Shown piece by piece: positions 44,910 to 56,925 of a stretch of DNA of 64,000 nt. The notes beneath the pieces are model-generated. The model ran no database searches and was not told the origin of the DNA. It was given only the letters and a program-made list of their open reading frames with translations. Every line of letters starts with the position of its first letter. Position 1 is the stretch's first letter. The translations under genes were made by a program, and so were the position numbers. The DNA comes from Lytechinus variegatus. Lineage: Eukaryota; Echinodermata; Echinoidea; Temnopleuroida; Toxopneustidae. The stretch spans positions 1,360,501 through 1,424,500 of the forward strand of contig NC_054758.1 of the NCBI RefSeq assembly GCF_018143015.1, in the 5' to 3' direction.

Positions 44910-45989
44910 TATGAATTAAACACCATTACGTGTAGAAGAAAATCGAGGAGGGTATTTCACGAGAAGTACAACTATCCAGGAAGACGAAAACCCCAAGAAG
45001 AACTAACTCACTACGGTAACTCCGTTCGTCGGAAGACAATTCGGACTTTTTCGCATTTACTACTGGGAAACTCTCCAATACAAACATTCTTTTGGAAATG
45101 AAAGCCACATGACAACGAAGAGCAAAGAGGCTTTTGTCGAAAGTTGATGGTCTGGGACAGCATCGGAATCTCTTGACTCTGGATAATGACATAATTGCAA
45201 TTGTTCGTCCGGTGCAAATCTTCGTATGACCTGCTGTCCAGCTCCACCAATTTTCGATATAAGCCTCTCAGCTCTCCCTTGTGATTTTAATTACATTTTC
45301 AAAGTAATCGCTGTTTTGTAGAGAATGTAAAAAAACTCTTTATGTCCCATGCAATGCAGGCATGAATCCGGGGGGGGGGGGATTGACACACCCTGTAAAA
45401 TTGTAACTAAAGAAAAAGGATAATCTAAAGTTCCATTACTCGGGAGAGATGACTTTTTTTCTGGAGACCAAATGCCATTAGTGAAAAACCTCTTTTTGCG
45501 TTCAAAGGAGTGATTAAATTATTCCCATTGCTAAATCACGTGTAAACAGTAATCATAACATGCCTCAATAAAGGGTTAACTATAAGACAAAGAAGATGAT
45601 AATCGATAGACGATAAGAGAATGTCCTTGCACATTGTTTATTACAAAGAATATTACTAACGATGTGTGCGTTTCGTAAGTGATAATACTATAAAATCGGT
45701 TATTTATAATGTTTGGTTTGGTCTTATTTGCCTTTTACCATAATACATTATACAAATAATGCCTCTTTCAAAGGTAAACTATATGTATTCTCATCTTTGT
45801 CATAATGTTGTAAATCCTGTTATGTATAATCTTTGGTTGGGTTTACAGTATAGAAATAACAAAATGTATTGCACAACATTAAAATTGGATGGATAACTCT
45901 ATTCAGGGTCATTTATAAAATGACTGCGTTCTTCTAGGCTAGCGCGGATCTAAGAGCTAACAATACTAGTATTTTTCCTGCAATATTCT

Positions 45990-46230
45990 GTCAGTCATTC
46001 CCTTTACACAGCATATGCACACCCGAAACTCCCTGGGGAATGCACACAATAATGGACAAGCTACAATGGTATCCTACCGGGTACCCATTTAGCACCAGGG
46101 TTGAGGGTTGCAAAGTGTGGATTGATGCTTTGCCCAAGGCGTTAGTCTGAGTTTGGATTCGAACCCACGACCCTGAAAAGCGAAAGTTGGAACCACTACA
46201 CCACTGCTCTTCCAGTTATAGACGTAACCA
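45990..46230 (-). mobile_element. tRNA-derived SINE, left-arm copy
   Basis: Minus-strand SINE with B-box GGTTCGAATCC (complement near 46158-46168) and A-box near 46194-46204. It is the duplicated counterpart of the SINE at 60220-60480 and so was present before the duplication. Confidence 0.8.
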
Positions 46231-46609
46231 TGGTACATGTTACTGCGGATGCCCCATCAACATGATAAAACATACTTTGATAAGAAAATGATAGCGAATT
46301 GAATAACATGACAACAGGGATGATGTAGAGAGATGCAGAAGAAAAATAAGTACGCCGAGCTTGAAAGGAATGACTGAAGTAAACCTGGTTTATACACTTT
46401 CTTCCAAGCTTACGGGAATTTCGAGAGAACGAAGCGATGATGGGAAATCAAGTGTCCCCAAACAAATCTGACAAATCTGATACCCCCACCTCAAAAAAGT
46501 TATCAGACCCCAGCCCTCCTCTCAGAATAAGAAACGAATGTAAAAAAATATAACGCCAATTTTCAATTAGCATGATTTATCCAACTCACACACACACACT
46601 CTCAAGGGC

Positions 46610-46936
46610 AGACATCTCTCCCCAAAATTAGGGGAACCGGGTCTGGAAAATCTTAGAAGCAAAAGCAAAAAAAAAAAATAGAAAAGAAAAAAAGGTAATT
46701 ACCCAAAAGGTCATTTCGAACAAAATAAACTTGACGAACAAAATAAATTTGACAAGTAAAAAAGAAAATTAATCACCCAAAACGTAAGGTCATCTCGTCC
46801 AAAATAACTGTTAATTTCGATTTTTATGATGTATTTCTTTCCATCATAAAAGATCAAAAATAGTAGGGGGACATTTGATATTGTGTTCCCCCTACTCTTT
46901 TGGGTAGGGGGACGCGTCCTCCTTGGGATGTCAGCC
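46610..46936. mobile_element. hAT-like MITE of the 1858-2162 family
   Basis: Ends CAAGGGCAGACATC and, inverted, CATGGGCTGACATC. Internal text GTCTGGAAAATCTTAGAAGC, GGTCATCTCGTCC and AGTAGGGGGACATTTGATAT matches the element at 1858-2162. A trimmed copy is in the other arm at about 59625-59785. No exact target duplication could be read. Confidence 0.75.
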
Positions 46937-47910
46937 CATGCTTGCTCTATACATCATTTTGTCATGATTGTTTAGATTTTCCACATCTCTATTTCTAAAA
47001 AAAAATGCCTAAAATTTACTAAATATAGGTTTAAAAGCGCATTTATCACAGTGGTTAATATCCTTCCCATTTCCTCATTTTAAAAGATAAATACATATAG
47101 CTACATGTACATAATAAAAAGTAATGAATGTTAGATCCAGATTCAGATTCATTTATTTACACCTCTTTAAAATACACAAAAATACATAAATATATAAATA
47201 CAAACAAAATTCTTATACAGGAGAACAAATATTGACAAGTATAAACAGATAATAAAAGACAGTAAAAAAATGATTTCCACTGTACGTCGGATGTGGGGGA
47301 AGGACAGAAAGCCATTGGCCTATCGAGGTCTATCCCCCTGATTACCGTTCAACAGGAAAAGGCTTACACAGTTTACAAGGAAAGAGAGAAAAAAAACAAA
47401 ACAAAACAAACAAACAAACATAACGCAAGAAAGGGGTGAAAACAAAGGAATTAAAATCCTAATTGGGGGGGGGGGGGGGGAGGAGTTGGCAGGCAAAGGT
47501 GGGGACACACAAGTGTTAATTATTTGATATTGTATTGTAATATGTCATTATTGCGTATATACACATGAAAATACTGATACAGATGTATAAATATATATAA
47601 CCAAGTAATATAGCATTTAGAATTTCACTTAAATATTCTGTATTTTATGATTAATATGACTCTTAAAAGAAAAAGGAAAAAAAAATTGCACCAACATGCT
47701 GTATGATATAGAAGCAGAGTAAGCTACAGTATAGTATGTAAAAGAGTATGCTTGTATTTTCTCTTAAATATGTTTAATGATTGACTCTCTTTTAAATCAT
47801 TTGGAAGGCTGTTCCAAATCTGAGGTCCTTGATAGCATATACTTCCTCTTGAAACATCATATTTAAGAAGTGGAATATATGGTCTGTAGAGTTTCTGCAG
47901 TTATATTTAT

Positions 47911-48222
47911 TTATGTTATAAAGAATGCTACGTGAAACTTATAAAGGTTATTCAAAGGGATAATTTGTAGTTTTTTGAACAATAGTTCGGAGTGAGCATA
48001 ATAATTTGAGTTTGTTATAATACGGATAGACCGTTTTTGAAGTTGAAATAATCTTTGGAAAAGGTATCTATTACATTGTCCCCATACAGCTATACCATTA
48101 GTAAGATGTGAAAAAATCATCGAATAATATAAACTTACAAGGATCCTCAGTGGAAGGAGGTCCCTTACTCTGTATAATGCTCCAGTAAATCTTGATATTT
48201 TTCCCTGAGATATAGCCGACAT
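47911..48222 (-). pseudogene. LINE C-terminal region
   Basis: Overlaps the end of the RT frame in another frame: KISRFTGALYRVRDLLP, ILVSLYYSMIFSHLTNGIAV, FQRLFQLQKRSIRIITNSNY. These match the usual post-RT region (LYYSLI.. HL.YGI.vWG...LQKR.iRiI) of CR1-like LINEs. A frame change separates it from the RT. Confidence 0.82.
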
Positions 48223-49535
48223 GATCTTTCCAATTTAATTGGGAATCTATCAATATGCCAAGAAATTTCACAGTATTTTCTCGTTTTATTTCGATGTTGT
48301 TTATCCGTAATTGCATATCACAGTTGATGGATTTGCTATTCGTGTGGAATATAACATATGAAGTTTTTTTAGCATTGATTTGTAATTTGTTACATAAAAA
48401 CCATTGCTCATAGATTTTCAACTCATTTTGTAAGTTATTTTTTATCAATTCAATATTTTTGCTTGACAGGAAGAAACTAGTGTCATCGGCAAATTGTATC
48501 ACTGATGTATTAGTACTAACATTTTGAAGGTCGTTTATGTATATCAGGAATAACACTGTCCCTAGAATTGAACCCTGAGGGATCCCGGTTGTAATAATTT
48601 TTGGTGAAGATTTAATATTTCCAATTGCAACATATTGTTTTCGGTTTGATAGATAACTTTTAAACCAGTTGAGAACTAATCCTCTAATGCCATAAAAATA
48701 TAATTTGTCAAATAGAATACGATGGTCCATACAATCGAAAGCCTTCGACAGATCAAGGAATATCCCAACAGTTATCTTCTTCTGTTCAAAAGATTTCACT
48801 TATTTGTCAAACTCAATGAAAGCTAAATTTATATCATAGCCTTGTCTAAATCCATATTGTTTTGGAGATAAAATATTAGCTTTTCTTAAATACGACATTA
48901 ATTTTTCACAGGCAATTTTTTCAAATATTTTGCTAAATACACTCAATACTGAAATGGGGCGATAGTTATTTAAAATATCTGTGTCACCACTTTTGTAAAC
49001 AGGAGTAACTCTTGCAGTTTTAAGACTATCAGGAAAGACACCAGATTCTAGCGAATTTTTTTATAATAACATGCAGGGGGCGAACAATAAAATGAATAAT
49101 CGACTTTATAAGTTTCGTAGTGAAGCCGTCATATCCGTGACTCTTCTTTAACTGTAATTTTAGTACAATCTTTAGAACATCATTTTCTGTAATATCAGTA
49201 AAAAACATTGAGTTTACATAGTTGCCTTTCAGATATTGCATATGGTCATGTATACAATCGGTATTTTCCGCAATTTCATTGTGTATGGTACTGCCAATTG
49301 AAGTGAAAAACATATTAAAAGATTCAGCAATTGTATGAGCATCACTGGTATAATTTCCGTCACAGTTTATGTTCTTAATATGCTGACATTTTGGCTTTCT
49401 GTTTAGTATTTCATTGATGACTTTCCAAGTGGCTCTAGGATTATTTTTCAAATGCTGAAATTTTTCATCGAAGTATTTACGTTTTGCATATCTTATTTCA
49501 CTGTTCACCTTATTTCTATGTGCTTTATAATTCAT
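48098..49535 (-). pseudogene. LINE linker and reverse transcriptase (CR1/L2-like)
   Basis: 49535-49029 gives AHRNKVNSEIRYAKRKYF, LQLKKSHGYDGFTTKLIK. After a frame change, 49028-48800 gives YKSGDTDILNNYRPISVLS and YGFRQGYDINLAFIEFDK, then an in-frame TAA just before 48799. From 48799: VGIFLDLSKAFDCMDHRIL (catalytic Asp), GIPQGSILGTVLFLIYINDL and VIQFADDTSFFLS (FADD). The stretch KFLGILIDSQLNWKDHV follows. A CR1/L2-type RT with at least three breaks. Confidence 0.88.
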
Positions 49536-49568
49536 GTAATTAGTTACGGTAGGATTTATGACATATTT

Positions 49569-50267
49569 TTAAAAAGTAAATGCTTCTTTTTGCACATTTT
49601 TTTTCAATGATTTCGTGAGCCAAGGTTTGTCTCTTTTACAGAATCGTTTCTTTTTTATTTTTATAGGGAAACTATCATCATGTAGTTTTGAATACATGTG
49701 TATAACCATTTCAAATTGCTTATTAAAATCTTTTTCATTTTCTAAAAATGACCAATTGATGGCTTGCAGTTTGTTACAGAATAGATATAAATTTAAATCA
49801 GTATACTCTCGGATTTCATGTTCTTGTACACAATCTAAACTATTATTGGAATCATTACCAGGTAAAATAATAAAAGGAGATAGGTGGTCACTGATATCTA
49901 CAGTGAGTATACCTGACTTAACAACCTTTTCAGGGATATTACATATTATATTGTCTAAGGCGGTCTTTGATGTTGGAGTAATTCTTGTCGGTTTTACTAT
50001 CTGTGGATAAAAAGAAAAAGTAGCCAGAGTATCAACAAAATTATTAACAGAAGAATTTATGTTATAATGAAGAATATTTATATTAAAGTCACCCAATAGT
50101 GTGGACTGTTTCTTTTCCTTTGAAATATTATTTAAAAGTATGGTTATGTCATCCATAAATTTTACCTTTGATTGGTTTGGTGGTCTATATATAACAGATA
50201 CTATATGATTATATATGTTCAAAATTAATACAAATCGTTCATGATTTTTTTCAATGTTTATAAGCAT
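49569..50267 (-). pseudogene. LINE endonuclease (C-terminal two thirds)
   Basis: Contains VIYRPPNQSK, STLLGDFNINIL, TRITPTSKTALDNIICN and DISDHLSPFII, the later endonuclease motifs. The ATG near 50265 lies in flanking sequence shared with the other arm, so it is not the true start. The N-terminal part with the catalytic Glu is missing. Confidence 0.85.
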
Positions 50268-50699
50268 AAATCACTTTGGGAACATTGACCTGGTTATCGT
50301 GCAACTCTTTTTAGTTACCAAGTTACATTAAATTAAGTCAAAGAATATGCGTTGCCAAAGAAAATATCTGACACGAACAGTGGATCTATAACTAGGCACC
50401 CTTTAATCGGCGGCTCCTTCTCACAATTTGAAAACATATGATAATAGACCAAATCTGGTAATTGATAACCCAACCGAGGAAAGCAATTCTATTATATGAA
50501 ATATGTTATTGCCAAATGACAATTAAAAGACCGTGATGGATTATGAACAGACACAATGCATATTCATTTCGCATGACGTCAAATGCAGACGACCGTATTC
50601 ATTGGGAACACCAATGGAATTTAAATCTCAAACACTGAACATTATCGTAGGTATGAATATTTTCATGAGATTCATAACATGCATTATGTGCCAAATAGA

Positions 50700-50825
50700 A
50701 GAGAAATAGAAAGAGAGGGAGAGAGTGTTTGAGAGAGGGAGAGAGAGTGAGATACACAGAGAGATAAGAGAGGGAGTAGAGGAGGGATGAAAAGAGAGGG
50801 GGAGTGAGTTTGTGCGTTGGGGTAT

Positions 50826-50858
<33 letters not shown>

Positions 50859-51180
50859 TGAGAGAGATACACAGAGAGATAAGAGAGGGAGTGGAAGAGG
50901 GATGAAAAGAGAGGGGAGTGAGTTTGTGCGTTGGGGTGGTGTATGTTTGTGTGTGTGTGAGAGAGAGAGAGTGAGATACACAGAGAGATAAGAGAGGTAG
51001 TGGAAGAGGGATGGAAAGAGAGGGGGAGTGAGTTTGTGCTTTGGGGTGTATGTGTGTGTGTGAGAGAGAGAGAGAGAGTGAAAGAGAGAGATACACAGAG
51101 AGATAAGAGAGGGAGTGGAAGAGAGGAGGAGTGAGTTTGTGCGTCATGGTGGTGTATGTTTGTGTGTGTGTGAGAGAGAG
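50700..51180. repeat. (GA)n / (GT)n tandem block with units of about 120-130 bp
   Basis: At least four imperfect higher-order units, each with GAGATACACAGAGAGATAAG, GAGTGAGTTTGTGCGTTGGG and a GTGTGTGTGAGAGAG run. The right arm (57985-58135) has only about one unit, so the array grew or shrank after the duplication. Long open frames here are artefacts. Confidence 0.88.
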
Positions 51181-51330
51181 AGGTGCAAACTGGATTTCAA
51201 AGGCGAAATAAGCAAGTTCACGGATCTTGTGTACACTTTGGGTCCCCTTTAAGTGGAGTTATATAGAAAACTTGTAATGAGATTGCTCACCCACCCTGTT
51301 GTCTGTGTGTGTGTGTGTGTGAAGACAGTA

Positions 51331-51495
51331 ATACCTCGGTCACATTTGCCCTACGGCGGCCGTAGGGCGAGTCGACAACAGCCGTTTTATTCATTTTCAT
51401 TCAAACCATCTATAGTTAAGCAGGTACAAATAATGTTAAAACGGCTGTTTTCGACTCGCCGTACAGCCGCCGTAGAACGAATGTAACCGAGGTAT
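51331..51495. mobile_element. MITE, 165 bp, with long GC-rich inverted ends
   Basis: ATACCTCGGTCACATTTGCC... and its imperfect inverse form roughly 57-bp ends; each includes a CTACGGCGGC(C/T)GTA core and GAGTCGA-AAACAGCCGTTTTA. Non-coding; much richer in GC than its surroundings. Confidence 0.8.
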
Positions 51496-52789
51496 AAGAT
51501 ATAAGGTAATATTACACGAAGGCCTCGCGTGAAAAGGCTAACCTTTCTATTGTTCTATACAAAGTTTTCCATGTAATCACGCTCTGTCGCTCCTCAAATA
51601 TTTCTATTGAAATTGAGAATACACATCAAATGATTTGAAGTTTGAATCGCATGGAATCAGGGGAAATATTAAATAAGTAATACGGTACCCTGTGTAACCC
51701 TGTATACCACAAACAATCATAGTCAAAACTACAATTTTCGAAGGTTTCGTAAACAATAATTGTAAATAGCTACTTTTCGCTCAGAAAAAGACGTACGGAG
51801 CTTTTAGTGATTCGGACGTATGACAGACCATATTAATATTTGAAATTATCAAGAATCTGACGATCATACTTTGGCGAAACCAAAACCAAGCTTGCATTAA
51901 ATTTGTGTCCACCAGTGGTGTGAACACGGTAAGGGGGGGGGGATACTCGTCACATATACATTCACCCCTCCCCCAACACACATACACACATACTCCCACA
52001 CTGAAAGATACACTTACCCAAACCAAACCCTCTCCGTCACATACAACCATGAGTGTTCATCGATGTTCGATGTTGGAGTTGGTATGGTCATCTGAGAGGA
52101 TTTTTTTATATTTCAATTAAGGGGATGGGATCAGTGGCGTAACAAATCTAGAGGACAATTAAAAGAAAAATGATTGAAAGCAAAGCGAGCGAGCAAAAAT
52201 TTTTGCCAGTTTTAACCCCAAAAAATTGAATTTTGTTATAGAGTTTTACATATCAGAACATTATATAGTTCACCTGCTATTTTTTGGTTTCCTTTACTTT
52301 TTTTCTGGCCATGTTTATCAGGGGGGTCTGAATTCGTGCGTTTAAGCCTTCAGGAAAATGCACTACGCAGGCCTACATAAAAGGACTATAGGCCCTATCA
52401 ATGGGATCGCTAAGCGTGAGCATACATTATTGAAAACAAAAACCCTTTTTTAATCATTTTAGAATTTAAATTCTCATTTCGTTGTGTGTGCTCCTCGTTT
52501 ATTTTGCGTCTTAAACATGGATGAAGAATACTAACAAAAATTAAGTTCCATTCAACAAGGGTCATACCCCATGTGCTAAATTTATTTCGGGGAAGGGCTA
52601 AAATTTAAGAACCAATCTCACGTAATACATATACATGTTCTACTTCATCCCGACATTTACTTTCTCAATCCATCTGTTTCTAACAATTTCTCAAAGAAAT
52701 TGTTCAATTAAAATAGTTTAATTAGAAACCAATTAGCTTAAACATTTCCGACAAAATAATGTGTAAATATTGTATGACAATCAAGACTA
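51496..52789. other. Spacer of the inverted duplication, unassigned part
   Basis: No gene is supported. CAGTGGCGTAAC at 52133 with AAGCGAGCGAGC nearby is probably one end of a hAT-like element related to 3038-4182. Confidence 0.5.
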
Positions 52790-52895
52790 ACATCAAAAGG
52801 AGACCAATTGCCATTCACTTGTAAAGCGTTCAAAGAAGGGATTATATTATTAACAGTGCTTATATCACATGTAAACATTAATCATAAATGCCTTA

Positions 52896-53484
52896 TCAAA
52901 GGTCAAGTCAACCCCAGAAAAATATTGATTTGCATAATGCTGAAAATTTCATCAAAATCAGATGTAAAATAAGAAAGTTATGACATTTTCAAGTTTCGCT
53001 TATTTTTCCCATAACAGTGATGTGCATTACTCAGTGACAAGCAAAAGAGAGTCGATGAGGTCCCTAACTCACTATTTCTTTTGTTTTTTTATTGTTTGAA
53101 TTATACATTTTTTCATTTTTTTTACAGATTTGACAATAAGGACCAACTTAACTGAACCATATAGTACTATACAGTGCCAGTTCCACATGTTTAGAGAGAA
53201 ATTAATTGTCGTTTCACTTGGCAATGAGGAGAAAAATAGAATATTCCATATTTCATATAATAAAATACAAAAGAAATAGTGAGTGGATGATGCCATCAGT
53301 CTACTCATTTGCATACCAGCCAGGATGTGCATATAACTATTTTGTGAAATTAAGCAAAACTTTAAAATGTCATAACTTTGTTATTTTGCATCTGATTTTG
53401 AAGAAATTTTCAGTGTTATGCTTGTTGAATTTTTCTTTTTTTATTCATATTAATCTTTTTTCTGGGGTGGACTTGTCCTTTAAG
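52896..53484. mobile_element. MITE, about 590 bp, best copy of its family
   Basis: Ends AAAGGTCAAGTCAACCCCAG and, inverted, AAAGGACAAGTCCACCCCAG. Long degenerate inverted homology with ATCAGATGTAAAATAAGAAAG and its partner. Relatives at 13040-13550 and 60911-61519. Confidence 0.8.
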
Positions 53485-53604
53485 GGGTAAACTAAAGGAT
53501 AAAAAGAAGGAGACTCTGAAAGAATGTACTTGCACATTGATAAATACAAAGATAAATAATATCACTAGGTTTGTGTGTTTCGTAGGTCAAAATAATACAG
53601 TATA

Positions 53605-54476
53605 TAAACCCCTCAAAAAAGTTTGGAAATCTGAGGTTGGCCATCTATTTTTCCCGACTCCCAAGTTTACACAATGCATATTTGACATCATTCAAAAGAT
53701 CATTTAATTTTCTTTAAGATGATACCATGTTTGTTATGACCATGCCATCACGAAAAGAACAGAATTCAAAAGTGTTGGATGAGGTCTGAATTGAAAATGA
53801 AGGGTCATCAATACAGAACCCCGGGGAAGAACAGGTTGGCTATTAATAGCCAATCTGAAACGGGTCTATCCGTACGATTCTGTATTACATGCATTGTAAG
53901 CTTCATTACTGTTATATTGCTTTTTAATTATTTGATCATGTGATGTTATTTGTTTGTATTTATGCATTTTTAATCGTGAATAAAACCAAACAACCATCCA
54001 AGAACATGATTTTTCTCTCTGTGCCAATAGAGATGAAAATCCATTCAAATCAATCCCCTGCTTTTTCATTTTTTATGTTTTCTTGTCGTTTATGTGGTGC
54101 TGGTTCTTGTGAGATGTCGTAGTTTGAAATATCCATGCATGTTTGTTTGCTTGTGCAGAGGTGTGTTTGATTCCACGTTAATGTTGATGTTCAGATGCTG
54201 AAAGCAAATAAACCGCTAAGAAACTCACTCATCACCACGGAAAAAAAGAACAATAACTTTCAATATAGTGTCATTTTGCAACTTTTGAATTTTGACCTTG
54301 CTCCACATTTCACGGCACTGCACCTCCATGTGAACCATAATCATATCATGTAGGGTATCATTTCAAAGAAAATTAAATGATCTATTAATTAATATTAATA
54401 ACTCATTGATATTGACTAGAACCGAGGAGGGATTATTGATCAAAGTCAGATTTCCAAACCTTTTTTGAGGAGTTTA
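53605..54476. mobile_element. TIR element, about 870 bp, possibly Tc1/mariner-like
   Basis: Ends CTCAAAAAAGTTTGGAAATC and, inverted, CTCAAAAAAGGTTTGGAAATC (first 20 bases shown in part), bordered by TATA/TA. It interrupts the third copy of the GNMT flank. No transposase frame. A left-end-only copy follows at 54797-55010. Confidence 0.65.
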
Positions 54477-54796
54477 TAATGTTTGTTTTGGTTTTATTTA
54501 CCGTTCACAAAATACTTTGTATTAATGCCTCATTCAAGGGAAAATATAAACATGTTTATCTTTGTCATAATACTGTAAATCCGGTTATTGATAATTTATT
54601 GTTTGGTTTAGTTACCGTTTCCGAATTACAGCAAATACATTGCACAAATGCCTTATTCAAGGGTAAACTATATATCTATGTCATGATCATACAAATCCAA
54701 TCATTTATACTTGTTGATTTGGATTTCTTTACCGTTTACAGATCACAACAAAATGCATTGTACAAATGCCCCATTCAAGGGTAAACTAAACTTCTC

Positions 54797-55010
54797 CAAA
54801 AAAAAAGTTTGGAAATCTGAGTTTGGCCAGTAATTTCTCCAAACTTCCAATTTTACACAAGGCATGTTTGATATTATTCAAAATATCATTTAATTTTATT
54901 TAAAATGATATCATGCTTGTCATGATCATGCCATCATGAAAAGAGCAGGATCCAAAAGTGTTGGATGATGTCTGAATTGAAAATTCACCATTACCCAACC
55001 AGACAAACTA
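54797..55010. repeat. Left-end fragment of the 53605-54476 element
   Basis: Shares AAAGTTTGGAAATCTGAG, TTGGCCA, TACACAA-GCAT-TTTGA and AAAGTGTTGGATGA with 53615-53810. Confidence 0.75.
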
Positions 55011-56421
55011 TCACCTGCAGTGCCAAGACTCGCTTTCACAGAACACTCTATTCACTGCCCCAAATGAATTTTTGAATTCCTTAGATTATAAGAGAGAGAT
55101 TAACCCTTACGTACATTTAAACTGAAAGTAAAAAGAAAAAAGCCTACTCCCAACAAACCTCGTATATTTTGAAGTACAGATCCCACCCAATTAAGGGTCG
55201 CAGAACCAGAGAGGGGTTGCGGGGCTTCAGCCCCCGCAAGTTTTTTTTTTTTTTACAAGACTGTGTATAAAAAACGTGAGAAATTTTCATGTGATTATGA
55301 TTTTTTTTGCATGGTCAGCCCCCCCCCCTTTCAAAAACCGTTCCGCGGCCCCTGCAACTTCTGCATGACCTTCTCCTATTTTATTTAACCCTATCTAACC
55401 CTATGGTTCACTTCCATCCATGACTATATCACTGAAAACAAATCTCTGCTTACACCTGACCCCTAATCTCTTTTTTACATTCTTTTAATTGTTAATCAAG
55501 TTATCAGCGTCATACAAGTCTCGCTTCTCATTTTGTCTATTTGTTTCGATCATATACAGCCTTATATAGCCTTTTGTCCTTCCGTCAAGAAAGGAAAAGG
55601 GACCCTGGCCCTTTTTCATCATTAGGCCTATTTTGTGGGTCGTTTTGTTATAGATTTTGACTTGATGTCGAGTTGCAAATGGGGAAATAATCGATAGCTC
55701 TGTTTGCATGTATAACAGAGATCCTCACGATGAAACAAACAGCCTGAAACCAATCAAACAAATCTTAATTAATATAAGTCTTTAACATTAAATGAAACAA
55801 AATCCTGAGAGTTAAGATGAAAATTGTCGGATGGCTCGTGTGGAGCCACCAAGGTTTGAACCCCGGCATTGATTAGCCCAACCATCTGCATCCAGACGGA
55901 ATGTGAAAAACGAAGTATCCACAATGCATAGCCGACGCTATAGGGCACATGAGAGTAATTCAACCGCGCGCAAAGCATGCCGGACAGGCGTAAGTAAAGA
56001 TCACATGACTTTATTGATTAAAATAATTCATTTAAAATAGATCAAATGCTTGTATATCAAAACAAAAACAATAGACATAATGCTACGTTCATAATCTTTC
56101 ATAATCAAGGCGTTTGGGAAGGCTAGACTGCATTTTTGTATTTCATTTTAATCATTATTACCCACAATGCAGTTCTGGTTTTTCTGGCGATGAACTGGCC
56201 GAAATTATGGTTAGTCTTATTTCAGGCCATTTAACTTTTGATTGAGCTGGGCAAGTACCTGATTAACATATCAAATCTTAATGTACTGTTATTTGTGACT
56301 AATGTCAGTGAATTAAAGCAAAATCTATCGAGGGATTGATTTTTAATGATTCTTTGATGAGCTATGATATAACACGTGAGTGAATGGGGGTCTGTAATAC
56401 TCATGTGTGCCCAATACACTC
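55011..56421. other. Spacer, unassigned
   Basis: No gene is supported. GGTCGCAGAACCAG near 55196 and AAAAACCGTTCCGCGGCCCC near 55333 may be ends of an eroded hAT-like element. Confidence 0.45.
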
Positions 56422-56925
56422 TTAAAGGGGAAGTTCACCCTGAAGAAACTTTGTTGTAAAATTAGCAGAAAAAATAGTAAAATTTTTTGGTGAAGGTTTG
56501 AGGAAAATTCGTTAAAGAGTAAGAAAGTTATTAGAGTTCAAAATTTTGGATTTGTGACGTCATAAACGAGCAGCTGCCCCATGTGTTATGTATATAAAAT
56601 GTATGAATTTCAAATTTTGTATGGTTCCTGATGACTTAATTTTGTTTTCTTTTCATGATCGGGTGTGAAACGATTTGTCTATTGATATACAAAAGTTACA
56701 ATGAAAACCATTTTCAATTTTCTGAGAAAATGACATTTCATTGATTTTTTTACCATTCGCTATGTAGGAATGCTGCTCACATATGACGTCACAAATCAAA
56801 ATAATTGAAATTCTAATAACTTTTTAATTATTTGATGAATTTTTCTCAAACCTTCGGCAATATTTTTTATTATTTTTTCTGCTATTTTAACAATAAACTT
56901 TTTGTCAGGGTGAACTTCCCTTTAA
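56422..56925. mobile_element. MITE, 504 bp, with TTAAAGGG(G)AAGTTCACCCTGA ends
   Basis: TTAAAGGGGAAGTTCACCCTG at the left and its near-exact inverse at 56905-56925. The TTAA at both ends suggests a TTAA target or a TTAA-starting terminus. Non-coding. Confidence 0.85.

Larger units (their letters stand above)
47128..50225 (-). mobile_element. 5'-truncated LINE (CR1/L2-like), 3.1 kb, left arm only
   Basis: Absent from the right arm, whose AGTAATAAATG...TTAATACATATCGTTC sequence (about 59445-59475, complement) shows the unoccupied site. 5' end lies within the endonuclease domain; 3' end is a GATTCAGATTC-type repeat tail near 47135-47150. Coding pieces on the minus strand cover partial endonuclease, linker, reverse transcriptase and C-terminal region with several breaks. 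Confidence 0.88.
44886..51243. repeat. Left arm of an inverted duplication of the GNMT 3' flank
   Basis: Pairs, as reverse complement, with 57930-60900. Anchors: 44886-45060 with 60720-60900, 45990-46230 (SINE) with 60220-60480, 46790-46985 with 59635-59840, 47080-47127 with 59465-59515, 50226-50290 with 59385-59450, 50490-50700 with 58130-58330, and 51210-51243 with 57930-57965. The left arm is longer mainly because of a 3.1-kb LINE (47128-50225). Confidence 0.88.
52790..54790 (+). repeat. Third, direct partial copy of the GNMT 3' flank (interrupted)
   Basis: 52790-52895 and 53485-53600 match 45505-45690; 54475-54600 matches 45710-45830 (TATAATGTTTG-TTTGGTTTTATT, AATGCCTCATTCAAGG, CATCTTTGTCATAAT). 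The copy is broken by a MITE (52896-53484) and by a TIR element (53605-54476). Its last part is amplified into three units of about 115 bp at 54475-54790. Confidence 0.65.

Noticed and set aside
50599-51147. 182-codon minus-strand frame rich in Ser, Leu and Thr-His
   Set aside because: Translation of (GA)n/(GT)n units; the period of the units explains the repeated peptides.
54479-54784. 101-codon frame with three similar segments
   Set aside because: It translates three tandem units of non-coding 3'-flank sequence that also occurs at 45.7 kb, where it is not open in the same way.
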